From: Planctomycetaceae bacterium
GTDB taxonomy: Bacteria; Planctomycetota; Planctomycetia; Gemmatales; Gemmataceae
NCBI GenBank assembly: GCA_013823135.1
Contig: PNLP01000024.1
Location: forward strand, 28,449-92,448
Length of the DNA: 64,000 nt
Reading direction: 5' to 3'
The notes below the pieces were generated by a model. It worked only from the letters and a program-made list of their open reading frames with translations, searched no databases and was not told the DNA's origin. Position 1 is the first letter of the stretch, and every line of letters begins with the position of its first letter. This document shows, piece by piece, positions 34,702-41,510 of the stretch. Position numbers and translations under genes: made by a program.

Positions 34702-35382
34702 TCACTCATCCTGGTTCCGCCTTGCCCGCTCTTGCACTGAGACGGGGAGACCGTGCCTGTCTACCAGTTCAGTCACCTGCTCGCCCGTCAAAATCCCGTT
34801 AGGACTATCAAGGAGGGCATACGCAACTGCCTCAACTGCTCTCCAGTGCTTATCTACCACCCTCGCTGCCCTGTCCTCCGCTCGGACGACCTCGGCCAGA
34901 ATCTCCTCGAAAGTGACATCCGGTGGTTGGACACCGTAGCAGCTCCAGTAGAGTCCTGCTTGCGTCATGTGGAATGACGGGTAACCGGATGTACACTTAC
35001 GTCTCACCAACTTCCGTTCATCCCACTGTCCGAGTTGTTTAAGCTTCAACCTCCGGCAAATCTCGCGAGCATCTCGAAGAGATTTGAACGTATCGTTCTG
35101 TCCAAACGGGCCAGTCTCTCCGATTTCACCCGCTTCAATGCGGCGGCTTACCAAATTGTCATAAACATCTAGTAACTTTCCTTCTCCGTACTCTCCTGCG
35201 ACAGCATGTGTCAGTTTACGCTTCAACTCTAGAAGAGATGACCCATCGTAGACCCTGAGCCACATCGCCTCACCGGTCCCATCCTCTCTTGCTGCCACCG
35301 ACGTGAGCTTCCATCCATAGGAAAGCCCGACTATTGCGTGGCCCGCCTCGTGGTAACAAACCTCTTCTTCTAGTGTCAGCAA
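34702..35382 (-). CDS. M41-like zinc metallopeptidase (FtsH-peptidase-like, no AAA domain)
   Basis: Protein of 226 residues. It begins almost at once with the zinc motif HEAGH (residues 11-15) followed by AIVGLSYGWKLTSV, as in the M41 peptidase domain of FtsH. No AAA domain or membrane helix is present. A distal Asp/Glu metal ligand could not be placed with certainty. Short stand-alone M41-like proteins occur on mobile elements. The gene is flanked by imperfect 47-base direct repeats, suggesting insertion as a cassette. Confidence 0.65.
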   Translation of the reverse strand: MLTLEEEVCYHEAGHAIVGLSYGWKLTSVAAREDGTGEAMWLRVYDGSSLLELKRKLTHAVAGEYGEGKLLDVYDNLVSRRIEAGEIGETGPFGQNDTFKSLRDAREICRRLKLKQLGQWDERKLVRRKCTSGYPSFHMTQAGLYWSCYGVQPPDVTFEEILAEVVRAEDRAARVVDKHWRAVEAVAYALLDSPNGILTGEQVTELVDRHGLPVSVQERARRNQDE

Positions 35383-35581
35383 ATCGGTCTCCTATATATC
35401 TGCCAGTTCTATATCTAGCATGACGCATAGCTAGAAATAGCACTCATATAATTGATAATAAATTACACTTTGCATCTTGTCAATTGCCTTTATATTATGT
35501 TTTGTCATTACCAAAAAATATTTTTTGCTCTCATCGAGTGTTCGTTGCCGAGACTCCAAAGTGTTCGACTGCGAGGAGGAA
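35383..35581. other. Strongly AT-rich segment
   Basis: Much richer in A and T than anything else in the window, especially 35390-35535, with runs such as AAAAAATATTTTTTG. It contains no gene. It probably holds the promoter of the M41-like gene and is a marker of recent acquisition, or a DNA-unwinding site. Confidence 0.55.
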
Positions 35582-35662
35582 TCAGATAACGTCGTCAATC
35601 AGTCGCTGCATCCTCTCAGCCCGCGTCATAACCTGGTAGTACCTGGTCACGGCTTCGCTCAT
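35582..35662 (-). CDS. Micro-ORF, 26 codons, paralogous to the 34403 end
   Basis: The frame starts MSEAVTRYYQVMTRAERMQ and ends RLIDDVI. Its end matches the C-terminus of the frame at 34403-34663 at both DNA (39 of 47 bases) and protein level. It may be a real microprotein or the remnant of a gene split by insertion of the M41 cassette. Confidence 0.3.
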   Translation of the reverse strand: MSEAVTRYYQVMTRAERMQRLIDDVI

Positions 35663-35712
35663 GGGCTAGCCCTGGCGGTCCTGAACGAGCAGCCTCCCTT
35701 TCTCTCGTGAAC

Positions 35713-35759
35713 GGTTCTCACTTTTCTCATTCATCGGGCGAAGTGAGAAAACTGAGAAG
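35713..35759. repeat. TTCTC palindrome, copy 5
   Basis: Left arm GGTTCTCACTTTTCTCAT, right arm AAGTGAGAAAACTGAGAAG. It is the only intergenic copy not directly after a stop codon; it lies between the AT-rich segment and the winged-helix gene. Confidence 0.7.
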
Positions 35760-36024
35760 CCTTTCCCGAACTCGCGTCTCCACTTTTAGTGATTGGGCGT
35801 TCACTACTGACATCAGAAGTATTACACTCGGAAGTCGTAGAGGCCAGCCGCAGGAAGGGGTTCGGCGTGTTCCAGTTTGTTCCCGTACACGAGCGAGTGC
35901 TGTGCAGACCCCGCGAAGCGTCATCGAATCAGTTGCCCGCGACCTTGTCGTGTCTTTATCCTCCCTTCCGATTCCGCCCACCGTTCGTGTCGCTGATGTC
36001 GAGGGGCGAATCGCTTGCTTGATA

Positions 36025-36327
36025 ATGGTTTGGGACGCGAGCCAGATGATGCCGACGATGGGGTATGAACGCAGGAGACGTTCAGCCGGAGGTCGGGAGG
36101 GCTGCAAAACCGACATCGTGGAAGTCGTGCGGGCGGCAGGCCGAGCTCTCACGCGAAAGGAAGTGCTTCGCGAGCTGCGATTAGCAGGGAAGAGGCATGG
36201 GCCGGGCACGGTGGCAAAGGCTCTGGCGGGCCTGACCGCTGCTGGCGGGCTTGTGAACTTGAAGGACAAGAAAGGATACCGATTGCCGGCCTGGAGGAGG
36301 GGCGACACCCCGAGCTTGTTTTCATGA
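36025..36327 (+). CDS. Winged-helix DNA-binding-like protein
   Basis: The C-terminal two thirds fit a small winged helix: CKTDIVEVVRAAGRALTRKE, VLRELRLAGKRHGPGTVAKA, LAGLTAAGGLVNLKDKKGYR. The frame is open from 35707, but the earlier part has no domain character; ATG 36025 is a tentative start. A copy of the dispersed motif (36180-36194) lies inside the coding region. Possible regulator of the neighbouring nucleases. Confidence 0.5.
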   Translation: MVWDASQMMPTMGYERRRRSAGGREGCKTDIVEVVRAAGRALTRKEVLRELRLAGKRHGPGTVAKALAGLTAAGGLVNLKDKKGYRLPAWRRGDTPSLFS

Positions 36328-36338
36328 TTCGGCACTGC

Positions 36339-37220
36339 CTACTTCTCTGCTCCCGCATTGAAGATATTTCGGCGGTGGTAAGCTAGATTGCTCACATTAA
36401 GCATATGACCCGGCAAGATTCGGCACCGGCCCTCCATCCCGAGAAGGCTCATGTCGTCCGCAATTGAGAACGCGCCGTAGTCGAACAAAACGTGATGGTT
36501 GGGGCAGAGACAGAGGACGTTGTCAGGTTGGTCCGGCCCAGGGTTCTCGCCACCAAGCGGATGAATATGCGCGGCCTCAGCGTACGGCCCTCCGGGTGTT
36601 TCCAGCCGGACATCGCACACCTGGCATCGGAAGTTGTGGATGCGTTTGACTGCCGTAGCGACTTCAGTGTCACGGATGACCCTCTGAGTAATAACCTGTT
36701 GGCGAGCAGGGGACTCAGTGCCCTCGGGTAATCGTTCGGGGACGATTTCACCCCCCTCGTCAGTCGCCCACTGAGAGACGCCGGGACTATCTTCGTGGTG
36801 AAACCGCTCGATTAACCCGAGTAGTGTCTCACCATCCGTGTCAGTGATTGGAAAGTTGGTTCCTTGTTGGCCAGATTTCACCGGGAGCTTTTCCCACACA
36901 GGTTGGGCTCGAAGAAAGTCGGTAGTCACACTGATGCGGTTAGTGAGCGTACCCACCACCCGACAAATAAAGGAGGTATCGCCCCCAATCCAATACCCTT
37001 GCTCGCTCTCAAGTTCCAGCATGTCACGAGGTGGTTCATCGACCCGCATGACGGCTCGAATGCCACCTCCTTTACCATTGGCCCAAAGAAAGACGATGTC
37101 CCCTGGGCCAATTTGATTCCGGTGGCGTGACACGCTCCAAGTAATCGTTGAGTGTGGGTCATGAAGCCGTTTGTCGATTTGGTACTGCTTAGGGTTGCAC
37201 TTGAAGAGCCAGAACGCCAT
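36339..37220 (-). CDS. EVE-HNH modification-dependent endonuclease
   Basis: Protein of 293 residues. The N-terminal EVE/PUA-like domain (FWLFKCNPKQYQ ... GDIVFLWANGKGGGIRAVM) is of the type that flips and reads modified bases. The C-terminal HNH nuclease has CQVCDVRL, AAHIHPLG, DNVLCLCPNHHVLFD. The architecture matches type IV-like enzymes cutting DNA with modified cytosines. ATG 37220 is chosen because it directly precedes the EVE domain. It lies next to a second modification-dependent enzyme. Confidence 0.85.
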   Translation of the reverse strand: MAFWLFKCNPKQYQIDKRLHDPHSTITWSVSRHRNQIGPGDIVFLWANGKGGGIRAVMRVDEPPRDMLELESEQGYWIGGDTSFICRVVGTLTNRISVTTDFLRAQPVWEKLPVKSGQQGTNFPITDTDGETLLGLIERFHHEDSPGVSQWATDEGGEIVPERLPEGTESPARQQVITQRVIRDTEVATAVKRIHNFRCQVCDVRLETPGGPYAEAAHIHPLGGENPGPDQPDNVLCLCPNHHVLFDYGAFSIADDMSLLGMEGRCRILPGHMLNVSNLAYHRRNIFNAGAEK

Positions 37221-37284
37221 GACAACTCTCCTGAATAGAGGCAGTAGCGAGTGCAGGTCACTCCGAAAGAACGAGGGAAATTCG

Positions 37285-38184
37285 TTAATCTCGCGGCCGG
37301 CCCTGGAAAACTTCCTTGTGGTGCCACGCAACGAACACGGACGAGGGAACAGCGTCCGCCCGGTTGGGGCGTGCAGCCTTCCGCCCGTGGAATCGACCCA
37401 GCGCCCGCTCGAGGTTCCGACCGTTCGCCTGCTCAGACACCCAAACTCTCTCACTATCCGGAGACAAGGTCAGAGCCCCACGGTCGAACAGTTTGTGGTG
37501 GAGCGAGCACATGCATAACCCGTTTGTGATAACGTCCGGCCCACCGCTTGCGTGCCACCGGATGTGCGCCGCTTCCACCCCGACCGGTGCGTTCCCGAGC
37601 CGAAGTCCAACACGACAGACAACACATGCGTATCCATACGCGGTGAGAACTGCTTCTCGGAATGCCCGGTCTCGTGCCGCACGCACTGGCGAGGGTGTGT
37701 CGATGTCGAGGCCGACAGCAGCCAAGATGTCCTCATGGGTGGAGGGAGCGAAGTGTGAATCAAGAAGCGTCCTCGCAATCAGCTGTACAAGAGCTGGGGT
37801 CCGTTCGAGTCCGACACGCACGGTCATCGAGAATTGTCCGGCGGCATGAGCTTCACGAAGTTGCCTCGCAGAGGGCGACGAGTGACCTTTGCGTGGAGGA
37901 TAACCACTGTCTGGGGTAACTTCCCAGACGCCATCTGTTCTCAAGTACCAAAACGGGAACTCGGGGTGATGCTGTTGGCGAGGCGGTCCGAACTCCATCA
38001 ACAAGTTGCGGAGAGGAACTTCGATGTCGGCGTATGGGATGAGGCCCCGGCACCCTTGCACCCAATGACCGAGGGCCAGGAGCACCAGGAGCGGTTTGTG
38101 CGGGGCACGGTCTCCATCTCGCTCCCACACTCGGAGGCGAGAGAAGGCAGTGAGTACCGGGTCGAGGATAGGTTCGGACAGCAT
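37285..38184 (-). CDS. Sulfur-binding-domain HNH endonuclease (ScoMcrA-like)
   Basis: Protein of 299 residues. The N-terminal part (APHKPLLVLLALGHW ... LLMEFGPPRQQHHPEFPFWYL) matches the sulfur-binding domain of enzymes that recognise phosphorothioate DNA. The C-terminal HNH has CVVCRVGLRLG, EAAHIRWHASGG, NGLCMCSLHHKLFD. It should cut incoming DNA carrying phosphorothioate marks. No dnd genes are present here, consistent with restriction of foreign modified DNA. It is 64 bases upstream of the EVE-HNH gene in the same direction. Confidence 0.85.
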   Translation of the reverse strand: MLSEPILDPVLTAFSRLRVWERDGDRAPHKPLLVLLALGHWVQGCRGLIPYADIEVPLRNLLMEFGPPRQQHHPEFPFWYLRTDGVWEVTPDSGYPPRKGHSSPSARQLREAHAAGQFSMTVRVGLERTPALVQLIARTLLDSHFAPSTHEDILAAVGLDIDTPSPVRAARDRAFREAVLTAYGYACVVCRVGLRLGNAPVGVEAAHIRWHASGGPDVITNGLCMCSLHHKLFDRGALTLSPDSERVWVSEQANGRNLERALGRFHGRKAARPNRADAVPSSVFVAWHHKEVFQGRPRD

Positions 38185-38258
38185 TGTCCTCAGAAGATAA
38201 CGGGCTCGAACTGCCACTCAAAGCTAATTCGAGCGGCGTGGTCAAATCCACTTGCCAA

Positions 38259-38297
38259 ATTCGGCTGATTTCCTCTCCGATTTTGGTACACTCGTTC
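38259..38297 (+). promoter_or_regulatory. Repeated island promoter, copy 1
   Basis: ATTCGGCTGATTTCC is followed by an extended -10-like TGGTACACTCGTT (TACACT at 38287-38292). The same two blocks with the same spacing recur at 40023-40060. It lies 50-85 bases before the first GIY-YIG gene. Confidence 0.55.
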
Positions 38298-38343
38298 TTT
38301 CCCAGGGACGAATAGCCTGTGTGAAGCGTTTGCAGGAGATGGG

Positions 38344-38835
38344 ATGGTTCGCGACGCTGAGAAGAAAAAAACGCTCTTACACGAATGGTTGGTCCCATTT
38401 CTACCAACGCGCGCCGTGCGAATTCTCGACTCGGGTTCCATTCTTGAGAAAGCTTCTGTGCAGCAACGTCTTTCCACTCTTTCTGGCAATTGCCCAAACA
38501 CTTTCTCGATTTACGTTCTTTTCTCGGAGACAACAGAAGGCTTGGTCCCAGTATACATCGGCAAGGCGGACCAACCTCTCGTGCGGTGGGGGCAACATCT
38601 GGATGGCTGGCTCGCAGGTTCGGGGGTTTACGGAGGTTGGAGACGGGCTCTGCTAGATGACCAAGGGAAAGCACGAACTGCGCTCACCCTTCTCGTAGTG
38701 CCCGGTACTGATATCACTCGCCCACCAATCCCGGGGTTTCCGACGACAGTCGGAGCAGTCGAATACCAATTGGTCGGGCTTGCGGGAGATGCTTATCCCG
38801 GCCGGTTGTTGAACCACGAGGGGGTGGGGCGATGA
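38344..38835 (+). CDS. GIY-YIG-like nuclease, gene 1 of a three-gene module
   Basis: Protein of 163 residues. GIY-YIG elements can be followed in order: FSIYVLF (GIY strand), VPVYIGKA (YIG strand), RWGQH (Arg), GAVEYQLV (catalytic Glu) and LLNHEG (Asn). GGAG precedes the ATG. Its stop overlaps the next gene's start by 4 bases. It lies beside other nucleases, so a DNA-degrading defence role is likely but inferred. Confidence 0.7.
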   Translation: MVRDAEKKKTLLHEWLVPFLPTRAVRILDSGSILEKASVQQRLSTLSGNCPNTFSIYVLFSETTEGLVPVYIGKADQPLVRWGQHLDGWLAGSGVYGGWRRALLDDQGKARTALTLLVVPGTDITRPPIPGFPTTVGAVEYQLVGLAGDAYPGRLLNHEGVGR

Positions 38836-39455
38836 CGTGCCTTCGTGAGTGGTTCTTAAGTGTGCCCGGCCACAGCTTTGTGCAACTGTTCGACACCGAC
38901 GACGCGCTCGTCGTACAGACGAAGCTGATGGGGAGCAGTCAAAAACATATCCTGAGGCGTTCTTCGGCTATGGAAGCCGCAGTCGTGGGCTGCATCGAGC
39001 AAGGGCTTGCGGCTCCCGAGTGGGAGGGCATGCTGTACGTGATGGGCTGGGGGACAGGCCCCACGTTCCGCCCGCTTTACGTCGGCAAAGCCGAGCGTCG
39101 TGGCGTGAAACACCCTGTCAGCCACAACATAACCAACATCAGAACAAACACCAGCAAGTTCGCCCGCTGGGGAGACGGCCTGGACTACCACATCGGCGAC
39201 CTCAGCCACGCCATTTTCGCGTTCGAGGCTTATCGGAAGCCGTCGAAGAAATACAGAAGGTGGGCATCAGTTCTATTCCGCTCCTTTGACCCTCCGACGT
39301 TGAGGGAGGCCGTTAACTTCTACTCGGCCCCGTGGTGTGCCGGTTGCACCGGCCCATCCGGCTTGGCAGGTTCACTTCCCGCTGCTGAGAAGGAGATTAT
39401 CGCTCTTGCGTCAGTTCAGTTCGAGGACTCGCTGCTGAATGTGGACGGGGTGTGA
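38832..39455 (+). CDS. Second GIY-YIG-like protein of the module
   Basis: Protein of 207 residues. GMLYVMGWG and PLYVGKAERRG correspond to the GIY and YIG strands, FARWGDG to the Arg segment, AAEKEIIAL to the Glu helix, and LLNVDG to the final Asn. The first strand has YVM in place of the usual IY, and a longer insert separates the motifs. The two neighbours are distant paralogues translated together, so they may form a heterodimer. Confidence 0.65.
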   Translation: MTCLREWFLSVPGHSFVQLFDTDDALVVQTKLMGSSQKHILRRSSAMEAAVVGCIEQGLAAPEWEGMLYVMGWGTGPTFRPLYVGKAERRGVKHPVSHNITNIRTNTSKFARWGDGLDYHIGDLSHAIFAFEAYRKPSKKYRRWASVLFRSFDPPTLREAVNFYSAPWCAGCTGPSGLAGSLPAAEKEIIALASVQFEDSLLNVDGV

Positions 39456-39493
39456 GTTTCGACTCCGCTTCGATGTAAAGGCTGAGAACAGTA

Positions 39494-39925
39494 ATGACCA
39501 ACCGGATTGTTCTCGTGTCGTGCGTAAAGACGAAGCAGAAGTGCCCCGCGCCTGCACGGGAGCTCTACACGTCACCCTTGTTCAAAGGGATGCGGCAGTA
39601 CGCTGAGCGTGTGGGGGACGCTTGGTACGTTTTGTCGGCACAATACGGCGTGCTGAGACCGGATGAACTCGTTGCCCCATACGAGCGGACTCTCAAAGCC
39701 ATGCCGAAGAAGGAACGGATTGAGTGGGGACAGCAAGTTCAACTCAAGCTCTTGGAATTGCTCCCACCCGATTCGGAGGTCATTATTCTTGCGGGCGAAG
39801 CATATCGGGAGAACATCGTTGGTTTCTTGGAGGAACACGGCTTCACCGTTTCAGTCCCGATGTTTGGTCTGAAGTTCGGGCCTCAACTGCGCTGGTTGAA
39901 GGACCAAGCCGCCACCGGGTTCTGA
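39494..39925 (+). CDS. DUF6884-like protein
   Basis: Protein of 143 residues with the pattern VLVSCVKTKQ, then ARELYTSPLFKGM, then WYVLSAQYGVL, then APYERTLKAM. This is characteristic of the DUF6884/YaaA-like group. These are predicted nucleotide- or base-handling enzymes often found near phage-defence genes. It starts 38 bases after the second GIY-YIG gene in the same direction, forming a three-gene unit ended by a TTCTC palindrome. Confidence 0.7.
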   Translation: MTNRIVLVSCVKTKQKCPAPARELYTSPLFKGMRQYAERVGDAWYVLSAQYGVLRPDELVAPYERTLKAMPKKERIEWGQQVQLKLLELLPPDSEVIILAGEAYRENIVGFLEEHGFTVSVPMFGLKFGPQLRWLKDQAATGF

Positions 39926-39957
39926 CAACATGGGGGCAGTCCTGCATCTCCCGGGAC

Positions 39958-40006
39958 GGTTCTCGCTTTTCTCCATTCCCGAGCAAAGTGAGAAAAGTGA
40001 GAATCG
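39958..40006. repeat. TTCTC palindrome, copy 6
   Basis: Left arm GGTTCTCGCTTTTCTCC, right arm AAAGTGAGAAAAGTGAGAA. It lies 32 bases after the DUF6884-like stop codon and 17 bases before the repeated promoter. It is the best-preserved copy together with copy 5. Confidence 0.7.
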
Positions 40007-40022
40007 GTTCAATCTTCGCGAG

Positions 40023-40060
40023 ATTCGACTGATTCCAACTCTCGTTCTGGTACACTCGTT
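40023..40060 (+). promoter_or_regulatory. Repeated island promoter, copy 2
   Basis: ATTCGACTGATTCC and TGGTACACTCGTT (TACACT at 40051-40056) with the same spacing as at 38259. It lies 30-70 bases before the 40091 gene. Conservation of two spaced blocks argues for a promoter or activator site used by a shared sigma factor. Confidence 0.55.
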
Positions 40061-40090
40061 ACGATTGCCTATCCGAGGAGCGAGGAACAT

Positions 40091-40447
40091 ATGGCACGCC
40101 CCTCCGGCCACTGGCTCGCATACTTGCGTTTCGATTACCACGGTGAAGTACGAGTGCTTCACTTGTTTTGCGACAATCGGGCACAACTGGATGAGGTGTT
40201 TTCCCTGCGCAAGGGGCTACCCGAAGATTCTGGGACGGAACTCGTCGAGTACGCCGTCTTCCATTCAAGCCGCAACGTTTACCTGCGGGAAGCTCCGAAC
40301 TTCCCGGAGAGGCACATTCTCACATACGCCACATTCATGGCCGCGTGGCGAGGAACCGTCGGCGAACCTGAGCCGTCAGCACCCCCCACAGCCTCGCTCT
40401 ACCGCTTGCTCGGTTCCGCTCCTCGAGCGCTGGAGGTTCGGCGATGA
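40091..40447 (+). CDS. Unknown protein, 118 residues
   Basis: Protein starting MARPSGHWLAYLRFDYHGE with beta-strand character in the first half and a Pro-rich C-terminus. No family recognised. A GAGG site lies before the ATG. It overlaps the next gene by 4 bases, so both are translated together. Confidence 0.6.
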   Translation: MARPSGHWLAYLRFDYHGEVRVLHLFCDNRAQLDEVFSLRKGLPEDSGTELVEYAVFHSSRNVYLREAPNFPERHILTYATFMAAWRGTVGEPEPSAPPTASLYRLLGSAPRALEVRR

Positions 40448-41265
40448 ATGCCGAGGCTCCCCCAGCCTTACTTGGAGAATACCGGACGCCACTATTCATC
40501 TACGGGTCCTCGGTCAAATGTCGCATCCGAGGCCAGGTCATCGTCACGAAATTAACCGATACTCCTATCCCGTGGCCTGTCGGGAAGCTTCCTGGTTGCC
40601 GTGCCCGCGCTCTAGTGTTGTTCGGTGACCTCGTCGATGCCGTACGCCGAGAATCTGTCGCGGCTGTCGCCTACTATTGGGGTGTCACTGCCCAAACGGT
40701 CACGAAGTGGCGGAAGGCACTGCGGGTTGGCGCGCTCAACGAGGGCACGACCCGACTGAAATCCGCGAGCGCAAAGGAATCTCCGGGCATCGCCAAGGCT
40801 TTGTTGAAGGCTAAGTCGAAGGCTCGTGACCCTGAGCGACGACAGAAGATTGCTGAAGCCCGTCGTGGGAAACCACGACCGATACACGTCATCGAGGCAA
40901 TGCGGAACGGACGGGCAGGTAAACCGCAATCAGATGACACCCGAAATAAGATTCGGGATGCTCACCTTCGGCGTGGAACGTTGCCGCAGAAAGCGGGTCG
41001 GCCGTGGACTGAGCAGGAACAGGCAATGCTCGGGCAGATGTCCGATACGGAAGTCGCCCAAAAGACGAAACGAAAAGTGTCAGCGGTGATTGCAATGCGA
41101 TACCGACTTCGCATCGGGAAATACCTTCCATTAACAGGCAACAACGAGACAGATGCTACTTCGAGCGCAAAGCTCGACCAATGGCGTTCGCCGAAAAGCC
41201 CAACTCCGCGCCTATCTCGGCGAGAGTCTTCTTCTGCTCACGTAGTTCGCAAATCCTCCCGATGA
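40444..41265 (+). CDS. Gemmataceae-type helix-turn-helix protein (NUMOD/Myb-like)
   Basis: Protein of 273 residues. An HTH-like part (AVAYYWGVTAQTVTKWRKAL, near residues 75-95) is followed by basic NUMOD3-like repeats (KIAEARRGKPRP ... KIRDAHLRRG), then a Myb/SANT-like helix set (RPWTEQEQAMLGQMSDTEVA, KRKVSAVIAMRYRLRIGKYL). This looks like the DNA-recognition part of homing-type proteins, without a nuclease domain. The last ~37 codons overlap an opposite-strand HTH gene and lack domain character, so the natural C-terminus may be shorter. Confidence 0.6.
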   Translation: MNAEAPPALLGEYRTPLFIYGSSVKCRIRGQVIVTKLTDTPIPWPVGKLPGCRARALVLFGDLVDAVRRESVAAVAYYWGVTAQTVTKWRKALRVGALNEGTTRLKSASAKESPGIAKALLKAKSKARDPERRQKIAEARRGKPRPIHVIEAMRNGRAGKPQSDDTRNKIRDAHLRRGTLPQKAGRPWTEQEQAMLGQMSDTEVAQKTKRKVSAVIAMRYRLRIGKYLPLTGNNETDATSSAKLDQWRSPKSPTPRLSRRESSSAHVVRKSSR

Positions 41266-41476
41266 GAAGAGAGGCGGAGGTGTACGGCTGTCTTTTAATC
41301 CCTGCTGCGGCCAGCACTCTGGCAACCTGTTTTCGATTGAGACCAGTGAGATTTCCAATCTGGGTGGGTCGCTTCCCTTGGTGGTGCAGTTCGAGTATCT
41401 TCTTTCGAAGCTCGATGTTGAGGCAAGTCGGTGGTTTGATGTCGGAGCGGATGGTAAAAGGGACGGAAAATGTCCA
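41156..41476 (-). CDS. Tandem helix-turn-helix protein cut at the attachment site
   Basis: A leftward frame with two HTH units: IELRKKILELHHQGKRPTQI followed by LTGLNRKQVARVLAAAGI, and IGRICELREQKKTLAEIGAE followed by LGFSANAIGRALRSK. It has no usable start codon within the island; the frame runs on antisense through the comM remnant. The 5' end was therefore probably lost or displaced by integration. In a circular island it would lie directly downstream of the recombinase gene. That place suits an excision factor or regulator, but this is inference. Confidence 0.6.
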   Translation of the reverse strand, partial: WTFSVPFTIRSDIKPPTCLNIELRKKILELHHQGKRPTQIGNLTGLNRKQVARVLAAAGIKRQPYTSASLLIGRICELREQKKTLAEIGAELGFSANAIGRALRSK

Positions 41477-41510
41477 GACTGGTTCCGCTGCTGGATCGAA
41501 TCGACCTTCA
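41440..41510. other. Probable right attachment site (attR) in comM
   Basis: To the right of about 41478 the sequence codes for an intact ComM C-terminus (PLLDRIDLHIEV ...). To the left it no longer fits the family, where SGPLLDRID is expected and here VPLLDRID is read after unrelated residues. The crossover is probably in or beside the GGTTCC at 41481-41486. No left junction is in the window for comparison. Confidence 0.6.

Noticed and set aside
3451..40006. The TTCTC palindromes as a CRISPR array
   Set aside because: Copies are scattered over 36 kb, not regularly spaced, and no cas gene is present.
1..41478. The island as a prophage
   Set aside because: No capsid, portal, terminase, tail or lysis genes could be recognised, despite the recombinase, HNH and sigma-like genes.
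1..41478. The island as a conjugative element (ICE)
   Set aside because: No relaxase, coupling protein or type IV secretion gene is visible in this part; such genes could only lie left of the window.
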